Shown here in pieces: positions 19,399 to 28,724 of a DNA stretch of 64,000 nucleotides. Below the pieces are notes generated by a model that saw only the letters and a program-made list of their open reading frames with translations, had not been told where the DNA came from and made no database searches. The stretch is from DATARH01 sp963789255 (GTDB lineage Bacteria; Pseudomonadota; Alphaproteobacteria; ATCC43930; CGMCC-115725), in the NCBI GenBank assembly GCA_963789255.1, contig CAWBJW010000002.1:1860001-1924000 (forward strand). Direction: 5' to 3'. The number at the start of each line of letters is the position of its first letter. Within the stretch, counting starts at the first letter, position 1. A program made the position numbers and the translations under genes.

Positions 19399-19779
19399 AT
19401 GAGCGCCACGCGTTTCACCAAGGACCATGAATGGGTCCGCCAGGAGGGCGATGTCGCGGTGATCGGCATCACCGATTACGCGCAGTCGCAATTGGGCGAT
19501 GTGGTCTATGTCGAACTCCCCGAGATCGGCCGCAAGGTCGAGCAGGGCAACGAGGCCGCGGTCGTCGAATCGGCAAAAGCGGCGAGCGAGGTCTATGCCC
19601 CGGTCTCGGGCGAGGTGGTCGCGGTCAACGATGCGATCGTCGGCGATCCGGCCAAGGTCAACGCCGATGCGATGGGCGAGGGCTGGTTCATCAGGCTGCG
19701 TCTCGCCGATCCGAAAGAACTCGACGCGCTGATGGACCAGGCGGCCTACGACGCCTTTGTCGCGGCGGAGCAGCACTGA
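19399..19779 (+). CDS. gcvH: Glycine cleavage system H protein
   Basis: Lipoyl carrier of the glycine cleavage complex, shuttling the aminomethyl group from the P to the T protein. It has 126 residues, the normal length, opening FTKDHEWVR and carrying the lipoylation lysine at residue 60 in VVESAKAASEVYAPVSG. The start is fixed by AGGAGG at 19387-19392, 16 bases after the gcvT stop. The C-terminal EGWFIRL is conserved. Its stop overlaps the gcvPA start (TGATG). Confidence 0.97.
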   Translation: MSATRFTKDHEWVRQEGDVAVIGITDYAQSQLGDVVYVELPEIGRKVEQGNEAAVVESAKAASEVYAPVSGEVVAVNDAIVGDPAKVNADAMGEGWFIRLRLADPKELDALMDQAAYDAFVAAEQH

Positions 19780-21125
19780 TGCGCTATCTGCCGCTGACCG
19801 ACGCCGACCGCCGGGACATGCTGATGGCGATCGGCGTCCCATCGATCGAGGCGCTGTTTGCCGATGTGCCTGCCGCGGCGCGGCATGCGGGTCTTCTCGA
19901 TCTGCCGCGCGCGACGGGCGAGATGGAGGTCGAGCGTCGCCTCGGCGCGATGGCCGCGAAGAATCTCAGCGCCGGCGCGGTGCCGTGTTTCCTCGGCGGC
20001 GGCGCCTATCGCCATCACATCCCGGCGGCGGTCGATCATCTGATCCAGCGCGGCGAGTTCCTGACCTCCTACACCCCGTACCAGCCCGAACTGGCGCAGG
20101 GCACGCTGCAATATCTGTTCGAGTTCCAGACCCAGATCGCGCTGTTGACCGCGATGGAGGTCGCCAACGCCTCGATGTATGACGGCGCCACCGCCTGCGC
20201 CGAGGCGGTGGCGATGGCCGGCCGCCTCACCCGCCGCAACAACGCGGTGCTGTCCGGCGGGCTGCACCCGCAATATCGCGCGGTGTGCGAGACCTATGCC
20301 CGGTTCGCCGGCAACGTCCTGCTGGCGCAGGATCCGGCGCCGGGTGGCGGCGAGGACCTTGCCGCCCTGATCGACGGCGACACCGCCTGTGTCGTCGTCC
20401 AGAACCCGGACTTCTATGGCGAGATCCGCGATTATCGGGCGCTGGCGCAGATCTGCCACCAGGCCGGTGCGCTTTTCGTCGTCGTCGTCACCGAGATGCT
20501 GTCGCTGGGGGCGATCTGCCCGCCCGGCGAAATGGGCGCCGACATCGTTGCCGGCGAGGGCCAGTCCTTCGGCAATGCGCTCAATTTCGGCGGCCCCTAT
20601 GTCGGCCTCTTTGCCAGCCGCGAGAAATTCGTGCGGCAGATGCCGGGCCGGCTGGTCGGCGAGACCGCCGATGCCGAAGGCAGGCGCGGCTGGGTGCTGA
20701 CCCTGTTGACGCGCGAGCAGCATATAAGGCGCGAGAAGGCGACGAGCAACATCTGCACCAATTCGGGGCTGTGCGCGCTCGCCTTCACGATCCACCTGTC
20801 ATTGCTCGGCGAAGCGGGGCTGGTGCGCCTTGCCCGGCTCAACCACGCAACCGCCGTTGCCGCCGCCGAACGGCTTTCCGCCATCCCCGGGGTCCGGCTG
20901 GTGAATGACAGCTTCTTCAACGAGTTCACCTTGCGGCTGCCGCGCGAAGCGGCGCCGGTCGTCGATGCGCTGGCCGAGCGCGGGGTTCTCGGCGGCATCC
21001 CGGTCAGCCGCTTCTATCCGGGGCGGGCGGAACTCGCCGATCTGTTGCTGGTGGCGGCGACCGAGACGGTCACATCAGAGGATATCGACCGCTTCGACGG
21101 GGCGCTCGGGGAGGTGCTGCGATGA
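19779..21125 (+). CDS. gcvPA: Glycine dehydrogenase (decarboxylating) subunit 1
   Basis: N-terminal half-enzyme of the split, two-subunit P protein found in many bacteria; with GcvPB it decarboxylates glycine and passes the aminomethyl group to GcvH. 448 residues, continuous in frame. Diagnostic motifs are CFLGGGAYRHHIPAAVDHL, FLTSYTPYQPELAQGTLQ, EVANASMYDGATA, QNPDFYGEI and EGQSFGNALNFGGPY, and GRLVGETAD near the end. This subunit has no PLP lysine. The start overlaps the gcvH stop and its stop overlaps the gcvPB start (ATGA). Confidence 0.96.
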   Translation: MRYLPLTDADRRDMLMAIGVPSIEALFADVPAAARHAGLLDLPRATGEMEVERRLGAMAAKNLSAGAVPCFLGGGAYRHHIPAAVDHLIQRGEFLTSYTPYQPELAQGTLQYLFEFQTQIALLTAMEVANASMYDGATACAEAVAMAGRLTRRNNAVLSGGLHPQYRAVCETYARFAGNVLLAQDPAPGGGEDLAALIDGDTACVVVQNPDFYGEIRDYRALAQICHQAGALFVVVVTEMLSLGAICPPGEMGADIVAGEGQSFGNALNFGGPYVGLFASREKFVRQMPGRLVGETADAEGRRGWVLTLLTREQHIRREKATSNICTNSGLCALAFTIHLSLLGEAGLVRLARLNHATAVAAAERLSAIPGVRLVNDSFFNEFTLRLPREAAPVVDALAERGVLGGIPVSRFYPGRAELADLLLVAATETVTSEDIDRFDGALGEVLR

Positions 21126-22709
21126 GCGAGTGGAGCCAGGCGCTGAGCATGCCCCTTTCCGCCGGGGCCGGAGCGGTGCAGACGATCAGCGGCAACCGCG
21201 GGCTGCAGATCGAGGAGCCGCTCCTGTTCGAGCAGGATTCGCCCGGCCATTGCGGCGTCGATCTGCCCGAGCCGCCGCCAGTTCGTTCTCGCCTCAATGG
21301 GCTCGAACGCAAGGGAAAAATCGGTCTGCCCGGGCTCAGCGAGCCGCAGGTCGTGCGCCATTTCACCCGGCTGTCGCAGAAGAATTACGCGATCGATAGC
21401 GGCCTCTACCCGCTCGGCTCCTGCACGATGAAGCACAACCCGCGGCTCAACGAGAAGCTGGCGCGGCTGTCCGGCTTCGCGGACCTGCACCCGCTACAGC
21501 CCGAGGCGACCGTGCAGGGTGCGCTCGAGCTGCTCGACACCTTGGCGCACTGGCTCAAGACCCTGACCGGCATGCCGGCCATCGCGCTGTCGCCGGCCGC
21601 GGGCGCGCAGGGCGAGCTGTGCGGCATCATGGCGATCCGCGCCGCGCTCGAAGCGCGCGGCGACCGCCGCCTGCGCATCCTGGTGCCGGAATTCGGCGCA
21701 CGGCACCAACCCGGCGACCGCGGCGACCTGCGGCTATGCGATCGAAGCGGTCCCGGCCAACAGCAAAGGGACCAAGAATCAGGGCCGGGTCGATCTCGCC
21801 GCGCTCAAAGCAAGGCTCGGCGGCGACGTCGCGGCGCTGATGCTGACCAACCCCAACACCTGCGGGCTGTTCGAGAACGAGATCCTGGAGATCGCCGCTG
21901 CGGTGCATGCGGCGGGCGCGTTCTTTTACTGCGACGGCGCCAATTTCAACGCGATCGTCGGGCGGGTGCGCCCCTCTGATCTCGGCATCGACGCGCTGCA
22001 GATGAACCTGCACAAGACCTTCTCGACCCCGCATGGCGGCGGCGGTCCGGGCAGCGGCCCGGTCGCGCTGACGGCGGAATTGGCGCCTCACGCGCCGCTG
22101 CCCTGGGTGGTGCACGGCGCGGCCGGGTTCGCGCTGATCGAGCATGCCGACGGGCCGGCCGAGCGCTCGATCGGGCGGCTCAAGGGGTTCCACGGCCAGA
22201 TCGGCATGTTCGTGCGCGCGCTCGCCTACATGATGAGCCACGGCGCCGACGGGCTGCGCCAGGTCGCCGAGGATGCCGTCCTCAACGCCAATTACCTGCG
22301 GGTGAAGCTCGCCGGCGCGCTGAGCCGTCCCTTTCCCGGCATCTGCATGCACGAGGTCTTGTTCGACGACCATTTCCTCAAAGATACCGGCGTCACCACG
22401 CTCGATTTCGCCAAGGCGCTGATCGACGAGGGCTTTCACCCGATGACGATGTATTTCCCGCTGGTCGTGCACGGCGCCCTCTTGATCGAGCCGACCGAGA
22501 CCGAGAGCAAGGCCTCGCTCGACCAGTTCGCTTCGGTGCTGCGCGGCCTCGCCGAGCGCGCCCAATCCAAGACGGGGGCGGGCGATGCCGACGCCTTCCA
22601 TGCCGCGCCGCGCCTGACGCCGCGCCGCCGGCTCGACGAGACCGCCGCGGCGCGCAAACCGGTGCTGCGCTGGCGCCCCGCGCCGGCGCGGCAGGAGGCG
22701 GCGGAGTAG
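21122..22709 (+). CDS. gcvPB: Glycine dehydrogenase (decarboxylating) subunit 2, apparent +1 frameshift
   Basis: PLP-bearing subunit of the split P protein, about 528 residues after correction. The first part shows GLPGLSEPQVVRHFTRLSQ, NYAIDSGLYPLGSCTMKHNP and LSPAAGAQGELCG; after ILVPE the frame breaks. Deleting one T (21692-21693) gives PESAHGTNPATAATCGYAIE, the invariant sequence of the family, followed by LTNPNTCGLFE and the PLP lysine motif MNLHKTFSTPHGGGGPG. The Ala/Arg-rich last 30 residues are unconserved. It ends the gcv operon. The same arrangement without the extra base would be entirely ordinary. Confidence 0.93.
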
Positions 22710-22839
22710 GAACCAGCGCCACGCATCGTTCCCCCGCGCACGCGAACCGCGCGTTGGTTGCGCCAGGTCAATGGTGATGGGGGCGGCTCGATCGATAATG
22801 GCACGTCAACGATAGGCGCTATCCGGGAGGGAACGCCTG

Positions 22840-25698
22840 ATGTTCGTGCTCGGCTACCTGATCCTCGTTGTTATTGCAGCGCTGCCGCTGGTGATGACGG
22901 TTGCGCAGAACAGGGGCAACCCGCCGTCGGTCGCCTTCATACACCGGGTCTACCGGGACTTTGCCTATATCGCGCTGGTTGTCGTCGCGGTCATCGCGCT
23001 CGAGGCGGTCTTCAGGATTGCGTTGCAGAACTACTGGTTCGGCGAGCTCGGCCAGCAATATCGCTATTGGTTCGCGCTCGGACTGCAGGTCGCGATTTTT
23101 GCCGCGGTGTTTGTTTTCGGCGGTTTGTTTATTGCGTTCAACCTGCGGGTGGCGTGCCGACCCCTGGCGGTCGTGCCGCGGAGCGCGCCGTGGTTTGGCG
23201 GCTTTATCGTCTCGGCGGTGATCGCGTTCGGCGCCACCGGCCTGTGGACGCCGCTCTTGGCCTTCCTCGGGGCGGCGCCGTCGGGCGCGACCGACCCGGT
23301 CTTCGGCAAGGACCTGTCCTTCTATCTTCTCGCCCTGCCGCTCTATGAGGGAGTCGTTTATCTCGCGCTGACGATCGTTGTCGTTGCGATCGCCGCCTGG
23401 GCCGCTATCGGCTTTGTCTTCTATCCGCGCCCGGGACAGCCCTGGCGCTACCACAGCCGTTACCCAGCCCTGATCGACGACCGCTCGCCCGCGGGGCAGG
23501 AGGCGGATGTTGCGCATTTCCTCGCCATCCGCCGGATCGCCTGGGATGGCTGGTTTCGCCAGGGGCTGGGGCTGGGCGCACTGTTCTGCCTCGGTTCCGC
23601 GCTCGCCCGCTTTTTCGCCCGGTATCACCTTATCATCAGCGGGCATTCGGCCGTCGTTGCCGGTGCATCGTTCGTCAACATCTATTTCTGGCTGCCGGCG
23701 TATGCCGCGATCATCGTCGCCTGGGTCGCAGCTGCCATCGGCCTGGCGGCGGCCGCCTGCCTACCGGGCTTGCGGCGCTGGCTCCTCGCCGTGGCGTGGC
23801 ATTGGATGGCACCGTGCGGGCTTTTTGCTGTCGTCTACCTGGGAGCGGCGATCATTCCGATAGCGGTTGAGCAACTCTATGTCGGCCCCAACCAGATCAC
23901 CCTCGAACGGCCTTACCTGGTCCGCAGCATCGCCGGCACGCGGGCCGCCTACGGGCTCGAGGGGCCGAACGTCGAGGAACAGGAATTCGCGGTCTCGGCC
24001 ACCCCGCTTGGCCGCGACGATCTCGACAGGAATGCGGCAACCCTGCGCGATGCGCGCATCTGGGACTGGCGCGCGCTGGAACCCCAGCTGCAGCAGATCC
24101 AGGGCCTGCGCCCTTACTACACCTTTGGCAATGTCGATATCGACCGCTATCGGATCGATGGCGTCGAACGTCAGGTGATGATCACGGCGCGCGAGCTCGA
24201 TGTCGAGAAATTGCCGGCGGCGGCCCAGGTCTGGGTCAACCTCGCGCTCAAATACACGCACGGCTATGGCGTCGTAGCGGTTCCGGTCAACGAGATCGAC
24301 AGTCGCGGCAACCCGGTCCTGTGGGCGCACGATATCCCGATCCAGGCCAAGGGCGACCTCGCGGTGAAGCATGGCGAAATCTACTACGGCATGCTGACCC
24401 GGGACCGGGTCTACGTCCACACCACCGAAAAGGAATTCGACTTCCCGCAGGGCGATGCGAACGCCGAGACCATCTATGGCGGCAAGGGCGGGATTAAGCT
24501 GTCGAATATCTGGCGCAAGCTGGTCATCGCCCATCAGTTCGACGGCTTGCGGCTGTTCATCTCCGGGTATTTCACGCCGCAGAGCCGGGTCATGATCCGT
24601 CGCAACGTCGTCGATCGGGTCGAACGGCTGGCGCCGTTCCTGACCTTCGATCGCGACCCGTATATCGTCGCCGACGGCGATCACTACTCCTATATCATTG
24701 ACGGATATACAAGCTCCGAGAACTATCCTTACAGCGAACCCTATCACGGCTCGGTATTCGATTTCCGCGACCGCAATTACCTGCGCAATTCGGTGAAGGC
24801 GGTGGTCGATGCCTATAACGGCTCGGTGACGTTCTACGTCTTCGGCACCGACGATCCGATCATCAAGGCCTACCGGAAAATGTTGCCGGGCCTGTTCCGC
24901 GACCGCAGCGAGATGCCGGAAAACCTGCGCCGCCACATCCGCTACCCCGAGGATCTGTTTACCATTCAGGCGGAAATGTACGGCACCTACCACATGACCA
25001 ATCCGACCACCTTCTACAACCGGGAGGATCGCTGGGAGGTGCCGCACGAACTCTATCGCAACCGCGAGATCGAGGTTCAGCCCTATTACGTGATGGCCCA
25101 GCTGCCGCACGCCAAAAATCCCGAATTCATGCTGATGCTGCCGCTGTCGGTGGCGGGCAAGAACCAGATGGCGGGATGGCTGGCCGGCCGCTGCGACGGC
25201 GACAACTACGGCAAGCTCGTCGCGTTCCGCTTCCCCAAAGGGCGGTTCGTCGACGGCCCGGCGCAAGTCGAATCGCGGATCAATTCCGACAGCCGGTTCT
25301 CGGGCGACCTGACCCTGTGGGACCAGCACGGCTCCCGCGTGATCCGCGGCAACCTGCTGATCCTGCCGCTCAAGGACAATCAGCTGGTCGCGATCGAGCC
25401 GATTTATATCGAGGCCGAGCAGACCAGGATCCCGACCATCGCCCGCGTCGTGTTCGGGCAATTATTGCCCGACGACCGCAAGATCGAGTGGGCGAGCACG
25501 CTTGGCGAAGCCGAGGCCCTTCTGGTCGGGATCCGCGCCGAACAACCCGCCGGTCCGGCATCCCCCGCAACCGATCTCGACCGGCTTGCGCGGGCCCGCG
25601 CCGTGTTTCGCGACATGCAGCAGGCATACGCGGCGGGCAATTTCGCCCACTATGGCGAGCTGCTGCAGCAACTCGAAAAGGTGCTGACGCCTCCCTGA
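22840..25698 (+). CDS. UPF0182 family integral membrane protein (COG1615)
   Basis: 952-residue protein of the UPF0182 family. The first 350 residues hold seven or so membrane helices, among them FALGLQVAIFAAVFVFGGLF, LALTIVVVAIAAWAAIGFVF and MAPCGLFAVVYLGAAIIPIA; the rest is a large domain, presumably extracytoplasmic, with VEQLYVGPNQITLERPYL, FGNVDIDRYRIDG and YKRGHKNR-free conserved segments such as RDPYIVADGDHYSYIIDGYT. The length matches other members. The function is unknown. The ATG is preceded by GGGAGGGAA. It stands alone 130 bases after the gcv operon. Confidence 0.9.
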   Translation: MFVLGYLILVVIAALPLVMTVAQNRGNPPSVAFIHRVYRDFAYIALVVVAVIALEAVFRIALQNYWFGELGQQYRYWFALGLQVAIFAAVFVFGGLFIAFNLRVACRPLAVVPRSAPWFGGFIVSAVIAFGATGLWTPLLAFLGAAPSGATDPVFGKDLSFYLLALPLYEGVVYLALTIVVVAIAAWAAIGFVFYPRPGQPWRYHSRYPALIDDRSPAGQEADVAHFLAIRRIAWDGWFRQGLGLGALFCLGSALARFFARYHLIISGHSAVVAGASFVNIYFWLPAYAAIIVAWVAAAIGLAAAACLPGLRRWLLAVAWHWMAPCGLFAVVYLGAAIIPIAVEQLYVGPNQITLERPYLVRSIAGTRAAYGLEGPNVEEQEFAVSATPLGRDDLDRNAATLRDARIWDWRALEPQLQQIQGLRPYYTFGNVDIDRYRIDGVERQVMITARELDVEKLPAAAQVWVNLALKYTHGYGVVAVPVNEIDSRGNPVLWAHDIPIQAKGDLAVKHGEIYYGMLTRDRVYVHTTEKEFDFPQGDANAETIYGGKGGIKLSNIWRKLVIAHQFDGLRLFISGYFTPQSRVMIRRNVVDRVERLAPFLTFDRDPYIVADGDHYSYIIDGYTSSENYPYSEPYHGSVFDFRDRNYLRNSVKAVVDAYNGSVTFYVFGTDDPIIKAYRKMLPGLFRDRSEMPENLRRHIRYPEDLFTIQAEMYGTYHMTNPTTFYNREDRWEVPHELYRNREIEVQPYYVMAQLPHAKNPEFMLMLPLSVAGKNQMAGWLAGRCDGDNYGKLVAFRFPKGRFVDGPAQVESRINSDSRFSGDLTLWDQHGSRVIRGNLLILPLKDNQLVAIEPIYIEAEQTRIPTIARVVFGQLLPDDRKIEWASTLGEAEALLVGIRAEQPAGPASPATDLDRLARARAVFRDMQQAYAAGNFAHYGELLQQLEKVLTPP

Positions 25699-25726
25699 GG
25701 CCGGCCAGGCCAAACCGCGCCAGCCC

Positions 25727-27020
25727 TCATCGCGGTGCGAGCCCCGGCATCGGGCGGCCGCGGCGCCCCGGCGGCGGAACGCCCAGTGGCGCTCCTTGCG
25801 GCGCTGCAGGCGGTGCGGCTTCGGGCAAGGGGAGCGGCGTCGGCGCGGTTGGCACGGCACAGGTGGCGGCCGGGGTGTTCTCTGCCATCGCGCTCGGCGC
25901 GCCGAAGGCGCTGGGCGACAGGCTTGATGGCGGCGCGGCGCCGAGCCCGACCAGCGGCTCGCCGACCGGGGTCGGCGCCTCGAGCGGCGGCGCCCCGGCG
26001 GGCCGGACCATCGCCTCCAGCCGGGCGTTGGTCAGCTTGATGCGGTAGAACTTGTCATAGAAGTCGCAGACCGTCGTGCGCAGATCTTCCTGGGTTGCGT
26101 CGGGATAGAACAGGCTCGACAGCCAATACAGCCCGATCAGCCGGTTGACCCCGGACGGGTCCTCGATCCAGCCGAACGGGTTGCCCGGCTCGAGATAGAC
26201 ATGCCTGTTGCGCACTGCCGAAAGACGCCGCCACGCCGGATTGCGCTCGAATGCGCCGTAAGCGCGGGGCTCTGCGGCGATGATGATTTGCGGGTCCCAG
26301 GCCAGCAGTTGCTCCCGCCTGATTGTCACTTCGGTGGCGCGGCCGAGCGGGCTGGCGACATTGATGGCGCCGGCTTCGTCGATCGCCTCGCCCGCCGGCG
26401 AGCCGGGCAGGGCGGTCGTGAGCCCGTCGGCGCCGAGCGCGTAATAGACATGCGGCCTGGTGTCGGCCGGCCGGATCAGCAGCCGGCCGCGCAGCCCGGC
26501 GATCGCGTGCTCGGCGTAGGTTGCCAGATCGGCGATGTGGTCGCCGGTCCCGAGGATCGCACCGATCGAGCGCAGCACCGCCGGCATGCGGGCGAAGCTG
26601 TCGTCGACCAGGATGTAGGGGATGCCGGTCGAGCTGCGTGACCTGATCGGCAAAGGCGGCGCGCTCCGGCGTGACGGTACCGGCATCGATGATCAGATCG
26701 GCCCGCAGCCGCCGGGCGGTCTGCGCCATGCTCGCCGGGGTCGATCGCGGACGCCAGCCGAGCACCGGCAGGCCGGCGGCACGCGGCAGCCGCGAGGCGC
26801 GGCCGAGCCCGGCGAGCTTGTCCGGTGCCAGCACGAAGACCAGCACCTCGGCGTTGCGCTCGGCCGGCATGATGCGGCGGATCTGGTCGGGCAGCACGAC
26901 GCGCCGGCCGGCGGCGTCGGTGAAATCGGCCGAGCGCGCCCGCCCCATCGGTATCAACAGGGCGGTCAACGCAAGCAGCAGCAGGGTCGCAAGCAGCGCG
27001 GCGGGCGAGCGAAGCGGCAT
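25727..27020 (-). CDS. FecB/BtuF-like ABC substrate-binding protein with Pro-rich tail, apparent +1 frameshift
   Basis: Periplasmic metal-chelate (siderophore, cobalamin or heme type) binding protein of the PBP class III fold, about 430 residues. An N-terminal signal peptide (PAALLATLLLLALTALLIP) is followed by ADFTDAAGRRVVLPDQIRRI and a LIIDAGTVT lobe. After FADQVTQL the frame breaks; removing a G (minus strand, 26630) gives LTGIPYILVDDSFARMPAVL, then IREQ-type WDPQIIIAAEPRAY and the C-lobe IGLYWLSSLFYPD. The last 100 residues are Pro/Ala-rich and atypical. No permease or ATPase genes lie nearby, so it is either an orphan or serves a transporter elsewhere. Confidence 0.78.
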
Positions 27021-27145
27021 CCTCTGCCCTCAATCTAAACCGGAAGGATACGTCGGCGGACTATAACCGGCGCGATCCTGGGTTCAACCCCCCGGCGAAC
27101 ATGCGCAGGGCAATCGCCTTGTGAGGGGGCGGCTGCTCTCCCTTT

Positions 27146-27225
27146 CGTCATTCCCGCGAAAGCGGGAATCCAGAGCCGTCGAACTGCGCGTTTGCCCCTG
27201 GATGCCCGCTTGCGCGGGCATGACG
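27146..27225. repeat. Nested palindromic intergenic repeat
   Basis: About 80 bases with outer arms CGTCAT...ATGACG and two inner hairpins: ATTCCCGC-GAAA-GCGGGAAT (perfect 8 bp) and GCCCGC-TTGC-GCGGGC (perfect 6 bp). This is the typical look of a dispersed palindromic element widespread in alphaproteobacterial intergenic regions. It lies between the FecB-like gene and an enolase-superfamily gene. No second copy was seen in the window. Confidence 0.7.
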
Positions 27226-27371
27226 GCCGAGGAAAAAGCCGCTCATAGCAAATGCGATTGCCCTGCGAACGAGCACGCACACGCTCGGCACAAACCGCTC
27301 CTGCAAAAAGCGTATGAAGCGGATTTGCGCTGATCGATAATCGGATAGGGCCAACCGAGCGGAGCCAGGCC

Positions 27372-28484
27372 ATGAAGATCGAGAGCGTCGAGGCGATCCC
27401 GTTGGAGATGCCCCTGAAAAAGGTGTTCAGCGGCAGCGGCTACCATGTGACGAGCCGCAACACGATCGTCACCCGCATCCGCACCGCGGGCGGCCTTGCC
27501 AGCGCCGTCTACAACGGCGACAACCGCAGCCACGGCCGCGACATCGCGCGGATCGTCGAGGACGAGCTGGCGCCGCTGCTGATCGGCAAGGATGCCGGCC
27601 GAATCGAGCGGCGGTGGGCCGACATGTTCCCGCTCACGGTGCCGAACCGCGACCGCAAGCTGGTCATGGAGGCGATCGCCTGCATCGATACCGCGCTGTG
27701 GGACCTTCTCGGCAAGTCGCTCGGCGCCCCGGTCTGCGCGCTGCTCGGCGGGTTCCGCGAGCGCCTGCCGATCATCGCCATCGCCGGCTATTACGAGGAT
27801 GGCAAGACCGTGGCCGATCTCGGCCGCGAGATGGCCTGGCTGCGCGAAGCGGGAATGGCCGGCTGCAAGGTCAAGGTCGGCGGATTGTCGGCCGAGGCGG
27901 ACGCCGCGCGCGTCGCCGCCTGCCGCGACGGCGGCGGCCCCGATTTCATCATCGCCGTCGACGCCAACCGCGGCTGGCCGGTCGGCGAGGCGGTCAAGTT
28001 CGCCCGGCTCGTCGAACGCCACGACATCCGCTGGTTCGAGGAGCCGTGCCATTGGTACGACGATGCCGCGGGCATGGCCGAGGTGCGCGCGCGCACGACG
28101 ATCCCGATCAATGCCGGGCAGAGCGAGATTTCATCGCACGGCGTGCGCCGCCTGATTGCGGCGGGCGCTGTCGACATCGTCAATTTCGACGCCTCGGAAT
28201 CGGGCGGCATCACCGAATGGCGCCGCGCCGCCGGGATGTGCGCCGTCCACGGCATCGAGATGGCCCATCACGAAGAGCCGCAGATCGCGGTCCACATGCT
28301 GGCCGCGGTGCCGCACGGCACCTATGTCGAATGCTTTCCCGATCCCGAGCGCGACCCCTTATGGGCGAGCTTCATCAAGAACCGCACGCCGATCAAGGAC
28401 GGCATTATCGAGGTGCCGGCCGGCCCCGGCTTCGGCCTCGATCTTGACTGGGACATGGTCGACAAATACCGCCTCGACCGGTGA
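27372..28484 (+). CDS. Mandelate racemase/muconate lactonizing enzyme family protein
   Basis: Enolase-superfamily enzyme, 370 residues; abstracts the alpha-proton of a carboxylate, with Mg2+. The N-terminal capping domain begins KIESVEAIPLEMPLKKVFSG; the barrel has the catalytic KxK in CKVKVGG, metal ligands in VDANRGW (Asp), RWFEEP (Glu) and NAGQSE (Glu), and a His in MAHHEEPQIAVHM. This points to the mandelate racemase subgroup (Lys and His bases), probably an acid-sugar dehydratase or racemase. The ATG follows GGAGCCAGGCC. It stands alone between a repeat and an ABC membrane domain gene. The specific substrate is not inferable. Confidence 0.85.
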   Translation: MKIESVEAIPLEMPLKKVFSGSGYHVTSRNTIVTRIRTAGGLASAVYNGDNRSHGRDIARIVEDELAPLLIGKDAGRIERRWADMFPLTVPNRDRKLVMEAIACIDTALWDLLGKSLGAPVCALLGGFRERLPIIAIAGYYEDGKTVADLGREMAWLREAGMAGCKVKVGGLSAEADAARVAACRDGGGPDFIIAVDANRGWPVGEAVKFARLVERHDIRWFEEPCHWYDDAAGMAEVRARTTIPINAGQSEISSHGVRRLIAAGAVDIVNFDASESGGITEWRRAAGMCAVHGIEMAHHEEPQIAVHMLAAVPHGTYVECFPDPERDPLWASFIKNRTPIKDGIIEVPAGPGFGLDLDWDMVDKYRLDR

Positions 28485-28724
28485 TCGGTCATGCAGCGCC
28501 AGTGAGCGCGCACCGCGCGGCGCGCTCGCCCCGTCAACGACCGCCGGCCGCACCAAAAAATCTGCCGGCCCGATCGGCCTGCAAAACCCCCGACCAGCGC
28601 GACAGAATCCGGGCGAACTTCTTCGGACCCCGACGAGATCCTCACGAGCGCGTGAAAGTGCTTTCCTAAACGGGACTTATGCGGCTTCGAGGGAATCGGA
28701 TTCTGCTCTAGGATCGAGACCGCA

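Noticed and set aside
27073..27098. tRNA T-arm-like hairpin (CTGGG-TTCAACC-CCCGG)
   Set aside because: No D-arm, anticodon arm or acceptor stem can be drawn upstream, so no tRNA is called.
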